Source: an uncultured SAR86 cluster bacterium
GTDB lineage: Bacteria; Pseudomonadota; Gammaproteobacteria; Magnimaribacterales; D2472
DNA length: 64,000 nt
Direction: 5' to 3'
Assembly (NCBI GenBank): GCA_902594515.1
Contig: CACJML010000003.1
Span: 62,001 to 126,000 of the forward strand
Positions 46,568 to 55,420 of the stretch are shown one piece after another. The notes under the pieces were generated by a model, which worked only from the letters and a program-made list of their open reading frames with translations, was not told where the DNA came from and did not search any database. The translations under genes and the position numbers were made by a program. How positions within the stretch are numbered: the stretch's first letter is position 1; each line of letters begins with the position of its first letter.

Positions 46568-48751
46568 ATGGATTTTTTTCTCTTAAAAAGAAGTTTTATT
46601 ACTGCGCTCTTATTTTTTTTTAGTAGTTCCATCTATAGTTCAATAAATGACTATATTTACCCCAAATCAGATTATCCAAGTTATAGCAATTATGGCACCA
46701 CTGGCCTAATACAGCTCCCTACTGCAAGGATGATGCCTGCCGGAAGTCTTGCGTTGAGCTGGTCTGACATTGATCCCTATTTAAGAGGCTCTATAATTGC
46801 GTATCCGTTTAGCTGGTTAGAAGCATCCTACCAATATACTGATATTAATAACGCTTTATATAGTGATGTAACCTCATTTAGTGGAAATCAGACATATAAA
46901 GATAAAAGCTTTGATTTTAAAATAAAGTTAATTAATGAGGGAGTTTACCTTCCTGATATATCAGTGGGTGGAAGAGATTTAGCAGGAACAGGAATATTTT
47001 CATCTGAATATCTCGTGGGTACAAAAAGATTTAGTAATTTAGATTTTACCTTGGGTATTGGATGGGGGATGCTTTCTAAAGATAAACTGTCTAATCCATT
47101 TGAAGTGCTATCTGATCGATTTAAAAGCAGAGAGTATGAAACAGATACACTCGGCGGTGATTTTAATGTTGATTCTTTTTTTAGTGGTCCTGCATCACTG
47201 TTTGGTGGAATAGAGTACTTCGTTCCAAATAGTAGAGGTATGAGAATTAAGCTCGAATATGATGCAACTGATTATGATTTAGAGGGTTTTCCGGATGGCA
47301 ATAAATCATTTAAATTTGCATTCAAGCCAGTTAAAAGACCTGATTCTAGGGTAAATGTCGGGATTGTTTATCCTGTGTCAAATAATCTTCATTTTAAATT
47401 AAGTTATGTGAAGGGAAATACATTAAGTTTTGGTTTTTCATTTCAAGCTGCTCTGGGAGGAAAACATGCATTTACTAACAAAAATGAACCTCCTAAACAA
47501 ATTGAAAATGCAGACATTATTAAAAAGGTCAATGAAAAAAAAGATGAGTTTGTGTACCTTACATCTTTAAAATATCTTGCTGAAGAGAAATTATATTTAC
47601 AGCACGCTGATATCAGCAATGATGAATTGCATGTAGTTTACACCCAATCACATCATCAAAGTCATGCCAGGAGTTCAGGTAGAGCATTAAGAGTGCTTGA
47701 TCAGATTGCTCCAGATTCAATCAAGTCTTTGAGAGCCTCAAATATAAATGGTGGCATGGGCATGTATTCTATTTCGATGCCGCGCTCTGAGTATCAAAAA
47801 AATGAAAAAAATAATCTTCATGTTCTTGCAAAAGAAAGTGTTGAGCTAACATCATTTGAATACAAACAAAAAGATTACAGTTTTAATCCTGAAGTTGGCT
47901 TTCCAGCAACTTTTTGGAGAGTTACGCCATCCTTAAAATCACAAATTGGTGGTCCTGATGGATTTTATTTTGGAGGCCTTGGAATTGCTTTTCAATCAGA
48001 AACTTTATTTAGAAGAAATATTAGCTGGTTGAATTCAGTAACACACGGAATATATGATAACTTTGATGATCTTAAACTTGAATCGGATAGTATTATTCCT
48101 CATGTAAGGACTGATATTGTTAAGTACTTAAAACAAAGTACTGGATTAGCGATTACTAGATCACAATTAAATTATTTCTCTAAAATATCTGACCAGACTT
48201 ATATTAAATTTTCAGGAGGAATTTTTGAGCCTATGTTTAGTGGGTTCGGCGGCGAGATTTTATATAGACCTTTTAATGGAAACTATGGCATAGGTGCAGA
48301 AATATGGAGAGCTTATCAACGACAATATAATCAACTATTTGGAATTAGGGATTATAGGATTAATACTGGGCACATAAACTTTTATTACAAGGAACCTCGT
48401 TCTGAAGTAATAATCGCTCTTAAAGGTGGTAGATTTTTAGCAGGGGACTCAGGAGTTAATTTTGATTTTTCTAGACGTTTTAAAAGTGGTTTAAGGATTG
48501 GCGCATTCTTTTCACTAACTGATATATCTAAAACTGAATTTGGAGAAGGTAGTTTTGATAAAGGGTTTTATTTTTATGTTCCCATTGAGCTCTTTTCTAC
48601 AAAATATTCAAAAAGAAATACAGGGTTTGGTTTACGTCCAATTACTCGAGATGGAGCACAGTATTTAATTCATGGACTTAATTTGTGGGGCGTTACTGAA
48701 CAAGCTCAATCAGTTAATATATCAAGAGACTTTGATGATTTTTACGACTAA
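46568..48751 (+). CDS. yjbH: YjbH/GfcD-like outer-membrane protein
   Basis: A 727-residue secreted protein with a signal peptide. NYGTTGLIQLPTARMMPAGS near residue 40 and WSDIDPYLRGSI are characteristic of the YjbH family (DUF940), beta-barrel proteins linked to group 4 capsule and exopolysaccharide. Repeated aromatic and beta-rich segments run to the C-terminus. It lies 8 bases after wza and overlaps the lipoprotein gene by 17. Confidence 0.87.
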   Translation: MDFFLLKRSFITALLFFFSSSIYSSINDYIYPKSDYPSYSNYGTTGLIQLPTARMMPAGSLALSWSDIDPYLRGSIIAYPFSWLEASYQYTDINNALYSDVTSFSGNQTYKDKSFDFKIKLINEGVYLPDISVGGRDLAGTGIFSSEYLVGTKRFSNLDFTLGIGWGMLSKDKLSNPFEVLSDRFKSREYETDTLGGDFNVDSFFSGPASLFGGIEYFVPNSRGMRIKLEYDATDYDLEGFPDGNKSFKFAFKPVKRPDSRVNVGIVYPVSNNLHFKLSYVKGNTLSFGFSFQAALGGKHAFTNKNEPPKQIENADIIKKVNEKKDEFVYLTSLKYLAEEKLYLQHADISNDELHVVYTQSHHQSHARSSGRALRVLDQIAPDSIKSLRASNINGGMGMYSISMPRSEYQKNEKNNLHVLAKESVELTSFEYKQKDYSFNPEVGFPATFWRVTPSLKSQIGGPDGFYFGGLGIAFQSETLFRRNISWLNSVTHGIYDNFDDLKLESDSIIPHVRTDIVKYLKQSTGLAITRSQLNYFSKISDQTYIKFSGGIFEPMFSGFGGEILYRPFNGNYGIGAEIWRAYQRQYNQLFGIRDYRINTGHINFYYKEPRSEVIIALKGGRFLAGDSGVNFDFSRRFKSGLRIGAFFSLTDISKTEFGEGSFDKGFYFYVPIELFSTKYSKRNTGFGLRPITRDGAQYLIHGLNLWGVTEQAQSVNISRDFDDFYD

Positions 48752-49352
48752 AAGATCTATTTTTCTTGGTTTGGTCCTGCCTTTGGTAGCCTCATGTAGC
48801 TTGAATTACAACACTGCCTCACAAGTTATACCAGTAATCTCAGCATCAATCTTTGGTGTGGATGACATAGATGTAACTGATGAAATGATCATGAATAGGA
48901 GATTATCATTTGTAAAAATTAATTTTGGTAAATCTTCAGTTGGCTTAATGAGTTTATTAAGCATTTCTTCTAACAATGTTTATGAATGGATATCTGAAGA
49001 TGATGTGAGAATCTATACTTTTAATGGAAAAATAATAAAAACTCTAAATCTAAATGGCGGCGGGGTTTCAATCCAAAATGGTACAGCATTTCTAGAAAAC
49101 GAAGTCGATGGCATTTATGACATAAACCTCCATCAACCTGAGGCGTTTGTAACTCAAGATTACAGTATTTCAAAAGAGCTTGATGAGTCTGGGAATATTC
49201 TTATAAAGGAATTCGTAAAAACAAATGGGTTTAAGTGGGAATATACTAATACATATTTATATTCAGATGAATTAGTACCGATTCAAAGTGAGCAAGAGAT
49301 TCATCCAAATATTCCTAAAGTAAAACTTACGTTTTACTTTAAGAATAATTAA
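48735..49352 (+). CDS. yjbF: YjbF/GfcB-family lipoprotein
   Basis: About 205 residues with a lipoprotein signal peptide ending LVASC (Cys21). The mature part (NRRLSFVKINFGKSSVGLM, YEWISEDDVRIYTFNGKIIKT) matches the YjbF/GfcB group whose genes accompany yjbH/gfcD. ATG 48735 within the yjbH end is chosen because it places the lipobox correctly; a longer in-frame start would bury the signal. Confidence 0.85.
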   Translation: MIFTTKRSIFLGLVLPLVASCSLNYNTASQVIPVISASIFGVDDIDVTDEMIMNRRLSFVKINFGKSSVGLMSLLSISSNNVYEWISEDDVRIYTFNGKIIKTLNLNGGGVSIQNGTAFLENEVDGIYDINLHQPEAFVTQDYSISKELDESGNILIKEFVKTNGFKWEYTNTYLYSDELVPIQSEQEIHPNIPKVKLTFYFKNN

Positions 49353-49366
49353 ATGAAAACTATGAA

Positions 49367-50026
49367 TTAATCGCCTGGAGCTGTAGCTGTAGTTGTAACA
49401 ATACCGGTATTTTCTACATCTACGACAATGGGTACTTCGACTGTTACTGGAACAATTGCTTCAACATCAGCTTCGATTTCCATTTCAAGATAGAATTCAT
49501 CACCAGTTTCAGCGATACCATCATTCTCGCCAGTACCCACACCATCGTTCTCAGCAAGTGAGGTATCATAAAGAATGCCGGTTTGAGTAGCAACAGTTAG
49601 TGTCACTGTAGTTGTATCTGTTGTTGTATTAGTACTTGTGTTAGTGGTCGTATTAGTAGTGGTGTTAGTAGGCACCATGGACGACACTTCAGTACCAATT
49701 TCAACTATTTTAGTCGGTGCTGGAGTAGGTGCAGCTGTTGTTGGAGGTTGAGTTGTAGGTGGAACTGTTGTTGGTGGAAGCGTAGGAACTGGAGCTGGAT
49801 CAGATGAACTTCCGTCACCGGCAACTGCCGCAATCGCCGCAGCTGCAGCAACTGCTGCTGCAATAGCACCGGCACTTAATTGACCTGAGGCTTCTTCTTT
49901 TGCTGCATTTTCGTCTCCATTAGCAGAGCCATTTTCCTGAGCAATTATGTTACCTCCAAAAAATGAAGCAACAAATGCAACTATGTATGTATAAAAGTGT
50001 CTGATCTTAAATTTTAATTTAGCCAT
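49367..50026 (-). CDS. Secreted Thr/Ala-rich protein, GfcA/YjbE-like architecture
   Basis: A 219-residue protein with a signal peptide cleaved near Gln30 and an Ala-rich hydrophobic stretch at 51-70. A short Gly/Ser/Asp linker follows, then a Pro/Thr region with three PPTT units at 84-97, five TNTT-type repeats at 120-139, and an acidic C-terminal domain. E. coli GfcA and YjbE share the pattern of Ala/Gly hydrophobic stretch then Thr-rich tail, and their genes belong to the gfc/yjb operons. No sequence alignment was possible, so homology is a hypothesis. GGAGA precedes the ATG. Confidence 0.7.
   Translation of the reverse strand: MAKLKFKIRHFYTYIVAFVASFFGGNIIAQENGSANGDENAAKEEASGQLSAGAIAAAVAAAAAIAAVAGDGSSSDPAPVPTLPPTTVPPTTQPPTTAAPTPAPTKIVEIGTEVSSMVPTNTTTNTTTNTSTNTTTDTTTVTLTVATQTGILYDTSLAENDGVGTGENDGIAETGDEFYLEMEIEADVEAIVPVTVEVPIVVDVENTGIVTTTATAPGD
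49607..49669 (-). repeat. 12-base tandem repeat inside the Thr-rich gene
   Basis: Five degenerate 12-base units encode TNTT, TNTT, TNTS, TNTT and TDTT. Such runs can change length by slippage without changing frame. Confidence 0.7.
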
Positions 50027-50216
50027 TTTATCTCCGGTTAAAAGCTATTTTAGTTTCAATCTCATATGATTACAACCAAATATTGTACTAAATAATTCTG
50101 CTGGAAATACCAAACAGGAACGACATAATACAATAAACATAAAAAAATGTGTATCTTTTACCTTTTTATTTAAGAAATCAATAAATTCAGATAATATTTC
50201 ATATGAATAATACATA
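50027..50216. other. Intergenic region upstream of the Thr-rich gene
   Basis: 190 bases of AT-rich DNA that must hold the promoter of the minus-strand Thr-rich gene and that of tRNA-Pro. Candidate -10 sequences exist but no convincing -35/-10 pair was found, and I see no gene. A minus-strand frame crossing it into the tRNA is not a gene. Confidence 0.5.
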
Positions 50217-50293
50217 CGGGATGTAGCGCAGCCTGGTAGCGCACCACACTGGGGGTGTGGTGGTCGTCGGTTCAAATCCGGCCATCCCGACCA
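50217..50293 (+). tRNA. tRNA-Pro (GGG)
   Basis: A 77-base cloverleaf. Acceptor stem CGGGATG pairs with CATCCCG, the anticodon stem is CCACA/TGTGG with loop CTGGGGG (anticodon GGG), and the T arm is GTCGGTTCAAATCCGGC. The discriminator is A and CCA is encoded. It lies between the Thr-rich gene and the LLM-type oxidoreductase, whose stop is 2 bases from its end. Confidence 0.95.
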
Positions 50294-50294
50294 A

Positions 50295-51173
50295 TCATTT
50301 TACTTTGTTTATAACTTCCTCTGCGTACCAGTTTATTTCTGCAATCATGCCCTCGAGAGTTCTATCATCAGGACCGCCCTCATAGGCATTTCTAAAGGCA
50401 ACAATCACCTCAGTTGCCCCAAGACTTTCTAGCTGTTTTACTCCATCAGGTGAATATGCAGCCTCACCCATAACCTGGAATTGATAGCTAGGGTGATCTA
50501 ATGTTCCAAATTCGTCTCTATAGCTATTTATTTTGTTAATTAGGATTTCAGTTTCTTCAAGTGTGAGACCTGCACTAATCCAACCATCACCAATTCTTGC
50601 TGCTCTTTTTAATGCAAGATTTGAATGTCCTCCAATTAATATTGGAACCGGTTTTGTTGGAACAGGGCATAGCTTTAGTTCAGGAATATCATAGAACTCT
50701 CCCTTGTAACCAAAGTAACTTCCATTCATTAGTCCCTTTAAGATATCAATTTGTTCATCCATTCTTTTACCACGCTTTTCCCAACGTTCTCCAGTTGCTA
50801 AAAAGTCTTCATACCAGGGACTAACACCAATACCAAAGTGAAATCTATTATTTGTCATTACTCCAAGCGTGGTAACAAACTTGGCAGTTGTCACCGCTTG
50901 TCTTGGTGCAAGTTTGTAAACGGATGTAGAGAACTCAAGCGTTGAAGTTACCGCTGCTATGGCAGGAATAATACTAAAAGGCTCTAAAAAAGGAACTCCA
51001 TCAAGGAATTCTCTAGAACCATCATCATTATATGGATATGTAGAATCACATTCTTTTGGATAACAAATACTATCTGGAAAAGTAATAACATCAAATCCTG
51101 CAGCTTCAGCTGCTTTTCCAAGCTCAAGATAGAAGGAAGGATCACACATAGACGGATGGTAAGCAAATCTCAT
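50295..51173 (-). CDS. LLM-class flavin-dependent oxidoreductase
   Basis: A 292-residue TIM-barrel luciferase-like protein: GKAAEAAGFDVITFPDS, STSVYKLAPRQAVTTAK, HFGIGVSPWYEDF, GKRMDEQIDILK and PILIGGHSNLALKRAARIGDGW. This pattern matches F420- or FMN-dependent members of the bacterial luciferase family (TIGR03619-type). The substrate is unknown. It is transcribed away from aceE and its stop lies next to tRNA-Pro. Confidence 0.85.
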   Translation of the reverse strand: MRFAYHPSMCDPSFYLELGKAAEAAGFDVITFPDSICYPKECDSTYPYNDDGSREFLDGVPFLEPFSIIPAIAAVTSTLEFSTSVYKLAPRQAVTTAKFVTTLGVMTNNRFHFGIGVSPWYEDFLATGERWEKRGKRMDEQIDILKGLMNGSYFGYKGEFYDIPELKLCPVPTKPVPILIGGHSNLALKRAARIGDGWISAGLTLEETEILINKINSYRDEFGTLDHPSYQFQVMGEAAYSPDGVKQLESLGATEVIVAFRNAYEGGPDDRTLEGMIAEINWYAEEVINKVK

Positions 51174-51214
51174 ATTTAGCCTCTTTTAGTATGGGGTTAT
51201 TTAAATAATTTACT

Positions 51215-51220
51215 TATAAT
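51215..51220 (+). promoter_or_regulatory. -10 box upstream of aceE
   Basis: TATAAT 20 bases before the aceE TTG in the 67-base divergent gap. The expected -35 position reads TGGGGT, so the promoter is only partly supported; a regulator may assist it. Confidence 0.42.
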
Positions 51221-51240
51221 AAACCACACGGGAATTAATT

Positions 51241-53880
51241 TTGAGTCAAAACAAGCAAATAACTGAAGATTACGAGCTTCAAGAGTGGCTAGAGGCACTT
51301 GACAACGTTATCAATGAAAGTGGATCAGATAGAGCATCAGAAATACTTAGTGAACTAGCTTCCAAACTCACTGCTTCTGGAACTATACCCACGTTTAATC
51401 TTACAACTCCATTTAGAAATACCATATCAATTTCAGACGAAGCTAGGATGCCTGGCGACTTATTTTTAGAGAGAAAAATTCGTTCCTATATTAGATGGAA
51501 TGCACTAGCAATGGTCCTGAAGGCTAACAAATCTGAGGATGACTTAGGTGGACATATTTCAACATTTTCATCAGCTGCAACTCTTTATGATGTTGGTTTC
51601 AACTATTTCTTTAAAGGTAATGATAGCGGAGAAGCAGATCTAATATATTTTCAAGGACATTGCTCTCCAGGAATTTATGCTAGGAGTTTTCTTGAGGGAA
51701 GATTAACAGAAAAAGATTTAGATAATTTTAGAAGAGAGGTAGATAAGCCAGGAATATCGTCATATCCACATCCTTGGTTGATGCCTGACTATTGGCAATT
51801 CCCAACGGTTTCAATGGGTTTGGGCCCAATAATGGGTATTTATCAAGCTCACGTGATGAGATATTTATCTGCAAGAGGCCTTATTGAAAGAGGTAACAGG
51901 AAAGTATGGGTTTTTTGTGGAGATGGTGAAATGGATGAGCCAGAGTCAAAGGGCGCCATTGGCTTGGCTGGTAGAGAAAGCTTAGAGAACTTGATATTTG
52001 TTATAAATTGTAATCTTCAAAGGTTAGATGGTCCTGTTAGAGGAAATCATAAAATTATTCAGGAGCTCGAAAGAGAATTTAGGGGTTCTGGTTGGAATGT
52101 ATTAAAAGTAGTTTGGGGTAGGCATTGGGATCAGATTCTTTCAAGAGATGGAAAAGGAAAACTCCAAAGACTTATGGATGCTGTTGTCGATGGCGAACTT
52201 CAAAACTTCAAAGCAAAGGGCGGAGCTTACACTCGGGAAAAGTTTTTTGGCCAAGATCCCGAAGTCCTAAAGATGGTTGAAGACCTTACCGATGAGGATA
52301 TTTATAAATTAAATAGAGGAGGACATGATCCTTATAAGGTTTATGCAGCCTATCATAAGGCTGTTAATACCAAAGGTGCTCCAACTGTTATCCTTGCTCT
52401 AACAACCAAAGGTTATGGAACTGGATCAAGAGAAGCAGATAACACTACTCACCAGGTTAAAAAGCTTACAACAGATAATCTAAAAGCTTTTAGAGATAGA
52501 TTTGATATTCCAGTTTTAGATAAAGATTTAGAAAAACTTCCTTATATAAAATTTCCAAAGAATTCCAAAGAATATAAGTACTTAAAAGAATCAAGAGAAA
52601 AACTTGGAGGAGCAATTCCCGCAAGGATTTTTGATGATAGACCATTAAAAAAACCCTCTTTGGAGCATTTTGAAAAATATCTTGATGGATCAGGTGATAA
52701 AAAAATTTCAACAACGATGACCTTTGTTAGGCTCATGACTGACTTAATAAAAGATAAGAATATCGGAGATAGGATAGTCCCAATCGTTCCAGATGAGGCA
52801 AGAACATTTGGAATGGAAGCACTTTTCAGGCAGATTGGTATTTACTCATCTGAGGGTCAAAAATATCAACCAGAAGATGCAGATCAGGTTATGTGGTACA
52901 AAGAGAGCAAGGAAGGAGTAATGCTTGAAGAGGGCATAACTGAAGCAGGAGCATTTTCTGCTTGGCTAGCACTAGCAACTTCCTACGCAAATTATAACCT
53001 CCCAATGATTCCAATATATCTTTTTTACTCCATGTTTGGCTTTCAAAGAATTCATGATTTAGCTTGGGCAGCAGGTGATTCTCAAGCAAGAGGCTTTTTA
53101 ATTGGAGCTACATCAGGCAGAACAACTCTGAATGGTGAGGGTCTTCAACATCAGGATGGACACTCTCATTTGCTTTCAGCAACTATACCTAATTGCTTGT
53201 CCTACGATCCGGCATTTGGCTATGAGCTATCAGTGATAACGCGTCATGGTATTGAAGAAATGTATTACAAGCGGAAAAAAGTCTTTTATTACTTAACTAT
53301 TACAAATGAAAATTACGTTCAGCCATCTCAACCAAAAGGATCTGATGAGGGAATTATTAAGGGCATTTATTGTCTTGAAAAAGAAAAATCACCTGCTGTA
53401 AAGCTTCTTGGTTCCGGGGCAATATTAAATGAGTCAATTAAGGCAAAGGAAATGCTTAATAAGTTTGGTATAAGCGCGGAAGTATGGAGTGCAACAAGCT
53501 TCAATTTGCTAAGAAAAGATGGCATGGAAACAGAAAGAGAAAAAATTATGAATCCTTTGTCAAAAAGAGAAACTTATTTAGATGAAGTTTTCAATGATTC
53601 AAAAGTCCCAGTGGTGGCTTCAACAGATTATATGCGTGCATACCCCGAACAGATCAGGCCATATGTTTCCTCGGATTACTATGTTTTAGGAACAGATGGC
53701 TTTGGCAGAAGTGATTCCAGGCAAAGGTTAAGAGAGTTTTTTGAGGTAGATGCAAAGACAATCGTTCAAACCAGCGTATATGCATTACATAAATCAGAAA
53801 TCATAACTAAGCAAAAGCTAAACTCAATATATAAAAAATTAGGCGTCAAAAAAGATAAGCCAAATCCATGGGAAGTGTAA
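51241..53880 (+). CDS. aceE: Pyruvate dehydrogenase E1, homodimeric form
   Basis: Thiamine-diphosphate enzyme that decarboxylates pyruvate and loads acetyl onto E2 lipoyl groups. The 879 residues compare with 887 in E. coli. Motifs: FQGHCSPGIYARSF, GDGEMDEPESKGAI (ThDP/Mg), NLQRLDGPVRGN and GLQHQDGHSHLLSAT. It starts with TTG at 51241; the N-terminal QEWLEALDNV segment expected of this family begins soon after. aceF follows one base later. Confidence 0.95.
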   Translation: MSQNKQITEDYELQEWLEALDNVINESGSDRASEILSELASKLTASGTIPTFNLTTPFRNTISISDEARMPGDLFLERKIRSYIRWNALAMVLKANKSEDDLGGHISTFSSAATLYDVGFNYFFKGNDSGEADLIYFQGHCSPGIYARSFLEGRLTEKDLDNFRREVDKPGISSYPHPWLMPDYWQFPTVSMGLGPIMGIYQAHVMRYLSARGLIERGNRKVWVFCGDGEMDEPESKGAIGLAGRESLENLIFVINCNLQRLDGPVRGNHKIIQELEREFRGSGWNVLKVVWGRHWDQILSRDGKGKLQRLMDAVVDGELQNFKAKGGAYTREKFFGQDPEVLKMVEDLTDEDIYKLNRGGHDPYKVYAAYHKAVNTKGAPTVILALTTKGYGTGSREADNTTHQVKKLTTDNLKAFRDRFDIPVLDKDLEKLPYIKFPKNSKEYKYLKESREKLGGAIPARIFDDRPLKKPSLEHFEKYLDGSGDKKISTTMTFVRLMTDLIKDKNIGDRIVPIVPDEARTFGMEALFRQIGIYSSEGQKYQPEDADQVMWYKESKEGVMLEEGITEAGAFSAWLALATSYANYNLPMIPIYLFYSMFGFQRIHDLAWAAGDSQARGFLIGATSGRTTLNGEGLQHQDGHSHLLSATIPNCLSYDPAFGYELSVITRHGIEEMYYKRKKVFYYLTITNENYVQPSQPKGSDEGIIKGIYCLEKEKSPAVKLLGSGAILNESIKAKEMLNKFGISAEVWSATSFNLLRKDGMETEREKIMNPLSKRETYLDEVFNDSKVPVVASTDYMRAYPEQIRPYVSSDYYVLGTDGFGRSDSRQRLREFFEVDAKTIVQTSVYALHKSEIITKQKLNSIYKKLGVKKDKPNPWEV

Positions 53881-53881
53881 T

Positions 53882-55420
53882 TTGAAAAAAATTGTACAAG
53901 TTCCTGATCTTGGTGATGCAAATGAAGTCGAAGTGATAGAAGTTTGCGTAAAAAAAGGGGATGTGATTTCAGCTGATGATCCATTAATTGTTCTTGAATC
54001 TGAAAAAGCTGCAATGGAGGTTCCCTCTCCTGATGCTGGAAAAATTGTTGACATAAAAATATCTCTAGGAGATCAAGTATCTAAAGGCGACTCAATTCTC
54101 GAGATTGAATTTGAAGAAATTAAGGCTGGTAAAAAATTAAATCAATCGAAACCCAGTAATCCTAATGAATCAAAAGCTATTCAAAGCATACCTATTCCAG
54201 ATTTAGGTGATGCTGAGGATGTTGAAGTCATTGAGCTTTGCGTAAAGGTTGGAGATAAAGTAAATCAAGATGACTCAATTATAGTTCTCGAATCAGAAAA
54301 AGCTGCAATGGAGGTTCCAACCCCAGTTGAGGGTGTTATAAAAAAAATCAATGTAGATATTGGAGATAAGGTTTCTGAAGGAAATATTTTTTTAGAAGTT
54401 GAAACCTTAGCGTCCTCATTACCGATTCCCGACAAAGAAATCTCTCCACCTAAAGCTGAAGTTCCTGCTGAAGGTGAAGCGCAAAAAAATACCGGTGCAA
54501 CACTCAACGAAACTCAACCAGTTACTCAGTCAAAATTTAATGTATATGCAGGTCCTGCAGTAAGAAAGCTTGCCAGAGAATTTGGAATTGATCTAAATTT
54601 GATTCAACCTACAGGCCCTAAAGGGAGAATTTTAAAAACTGATTTACATAAATTTGTTCAGAGGAAGTTATCTGGACAAGAATCTTCAGGCTTTAAATTC
54701 AATCAGCCAAATGTTGATTATTCTCAGTGGGGTAAGATAGAAGAAAAATCGTTTACTAAATTCGAGAAAACTGCTCTAAAGAATTTACATAATTCATGGA
54801 TAAATATTCCTCATGTAACTCAGCATCATGAAATAGATTTTTCATTGGTTTCAGGTATCAGAAAATCTAAAAAAAAGGAAAATATAAGTATTTCCCCTCT
54901 AGCATTCATCGTTTATGCAGTTTCAAAACTGCTCAAGGACTTTCCATTACTTAACTCTTCTCTGAATGCAAGTGTAGATGGCTACATTTCCAAAGATTAT
55001 GTAAATATTGGAATAGCCGTTGATACAGAACGAGGATTAATGGTTCCAAACATTAAGAATGCGGATAAATTATCTGTTCAAGAAATATCGGAGAACATTA
55101 ATGGGCTTGCACAAAAAGCAAAGAGTAAGAAGATAAAACCAGAGGACCTAAAGGGAGCAACTTTTAGCATTTCTTCACTTGGAAATATTGGCGGTGGATT
55201 TTTTACCCCTATTATCAATCCCCCTGAGGTTGCAATCTTGGGCCTTTCTAAAACCTATCAAAAACCATATTTAAGTTCTTCAAAAAGCTTAAAAGAAAAA
55301 GAAGTTTTGCCAGTCTCGCTATCTTATGATCATAGGCTTATAAATGGTGTTTATGGCGCACAGTTTGTTACATCGCTAGATGCTATACTTCAAGATGCTA
55401 AATTATTTGAAAAAATATGA
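53882..55420 (+). CDS. aceF: Pyruvate dehydrogenase E2, two lipoyl domains
   Basis: Dihydrolipoamide acetyltransferase, 512 residues. Two lipoyl domains at about 3-78 and 101-174 each contain ESEKAAMEV with the lipoyl-lysine. The peripheral-subunit-binding domain near 221-260 has AGPAVRKLAREFGID and PKGRILKTDL. The catalytic domain at about 290-512 ends with SYDHRLINGVYGAQF. It starts with TTG, one base after aceE, behind GGGAAG. No lpd (E3) is in the window. Confidence 0.94.
   Translation: MKKIVQVPDLGDANEVEVIEVCVKKGDVISADDPLIVLESEKAAMEVPSPDAGKIVDIKISLGDQVSKGDSILEIEFEEIKAGKKLNQSKPSNPNESKAIQSIPIPDLGDAEDVEVIELCVKVGDKVNQDDSIIVLESEKAAMEVPTPVEGVIKKINVDIGDKVSEGNIFLEVETLASSLPIPDKEISPPKAEVPAEGEAQKNTGATLNETQPVTQSKFNVYAGPAVRKLAREFGIDLNLIQPTGPKGRILKTDLHKFVQRKLSGQESSGFKFNQPNVDYSQWGKIEEKSFTKFEKTALKNLHNSWINIPHVTQHHEIDFSLVSGIRKSKKKENISISPLAFIVYAVSKLLKDFPLLNSSLNASVDGYISKDYVNIGIAVDTERGLMVPNIKNADKLSVQEISENINGLAQKAKSKKIKPEDLKGATFSISSLGNIGGGFFTPIINPPEVAILGLSKTYQKPYLSSSKSLKEKEVLPVSLSYDHRLINGVYGAQFVTSLDAILQDAKLFEKI

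Noticed and set aside
17131..49352. Integrase-driven genomic island
   Set aside because: No integrase, transposase or duplicated tRNA end was found, so only the tRNA-bounded layout is reported.
50045..50275. Minus-strand frame of 76 codons across tRNA-Pro
   Set aside because: Most of its N-terminus is the reverse complement of the tRNA, with no ribosome-binding site or known domain.
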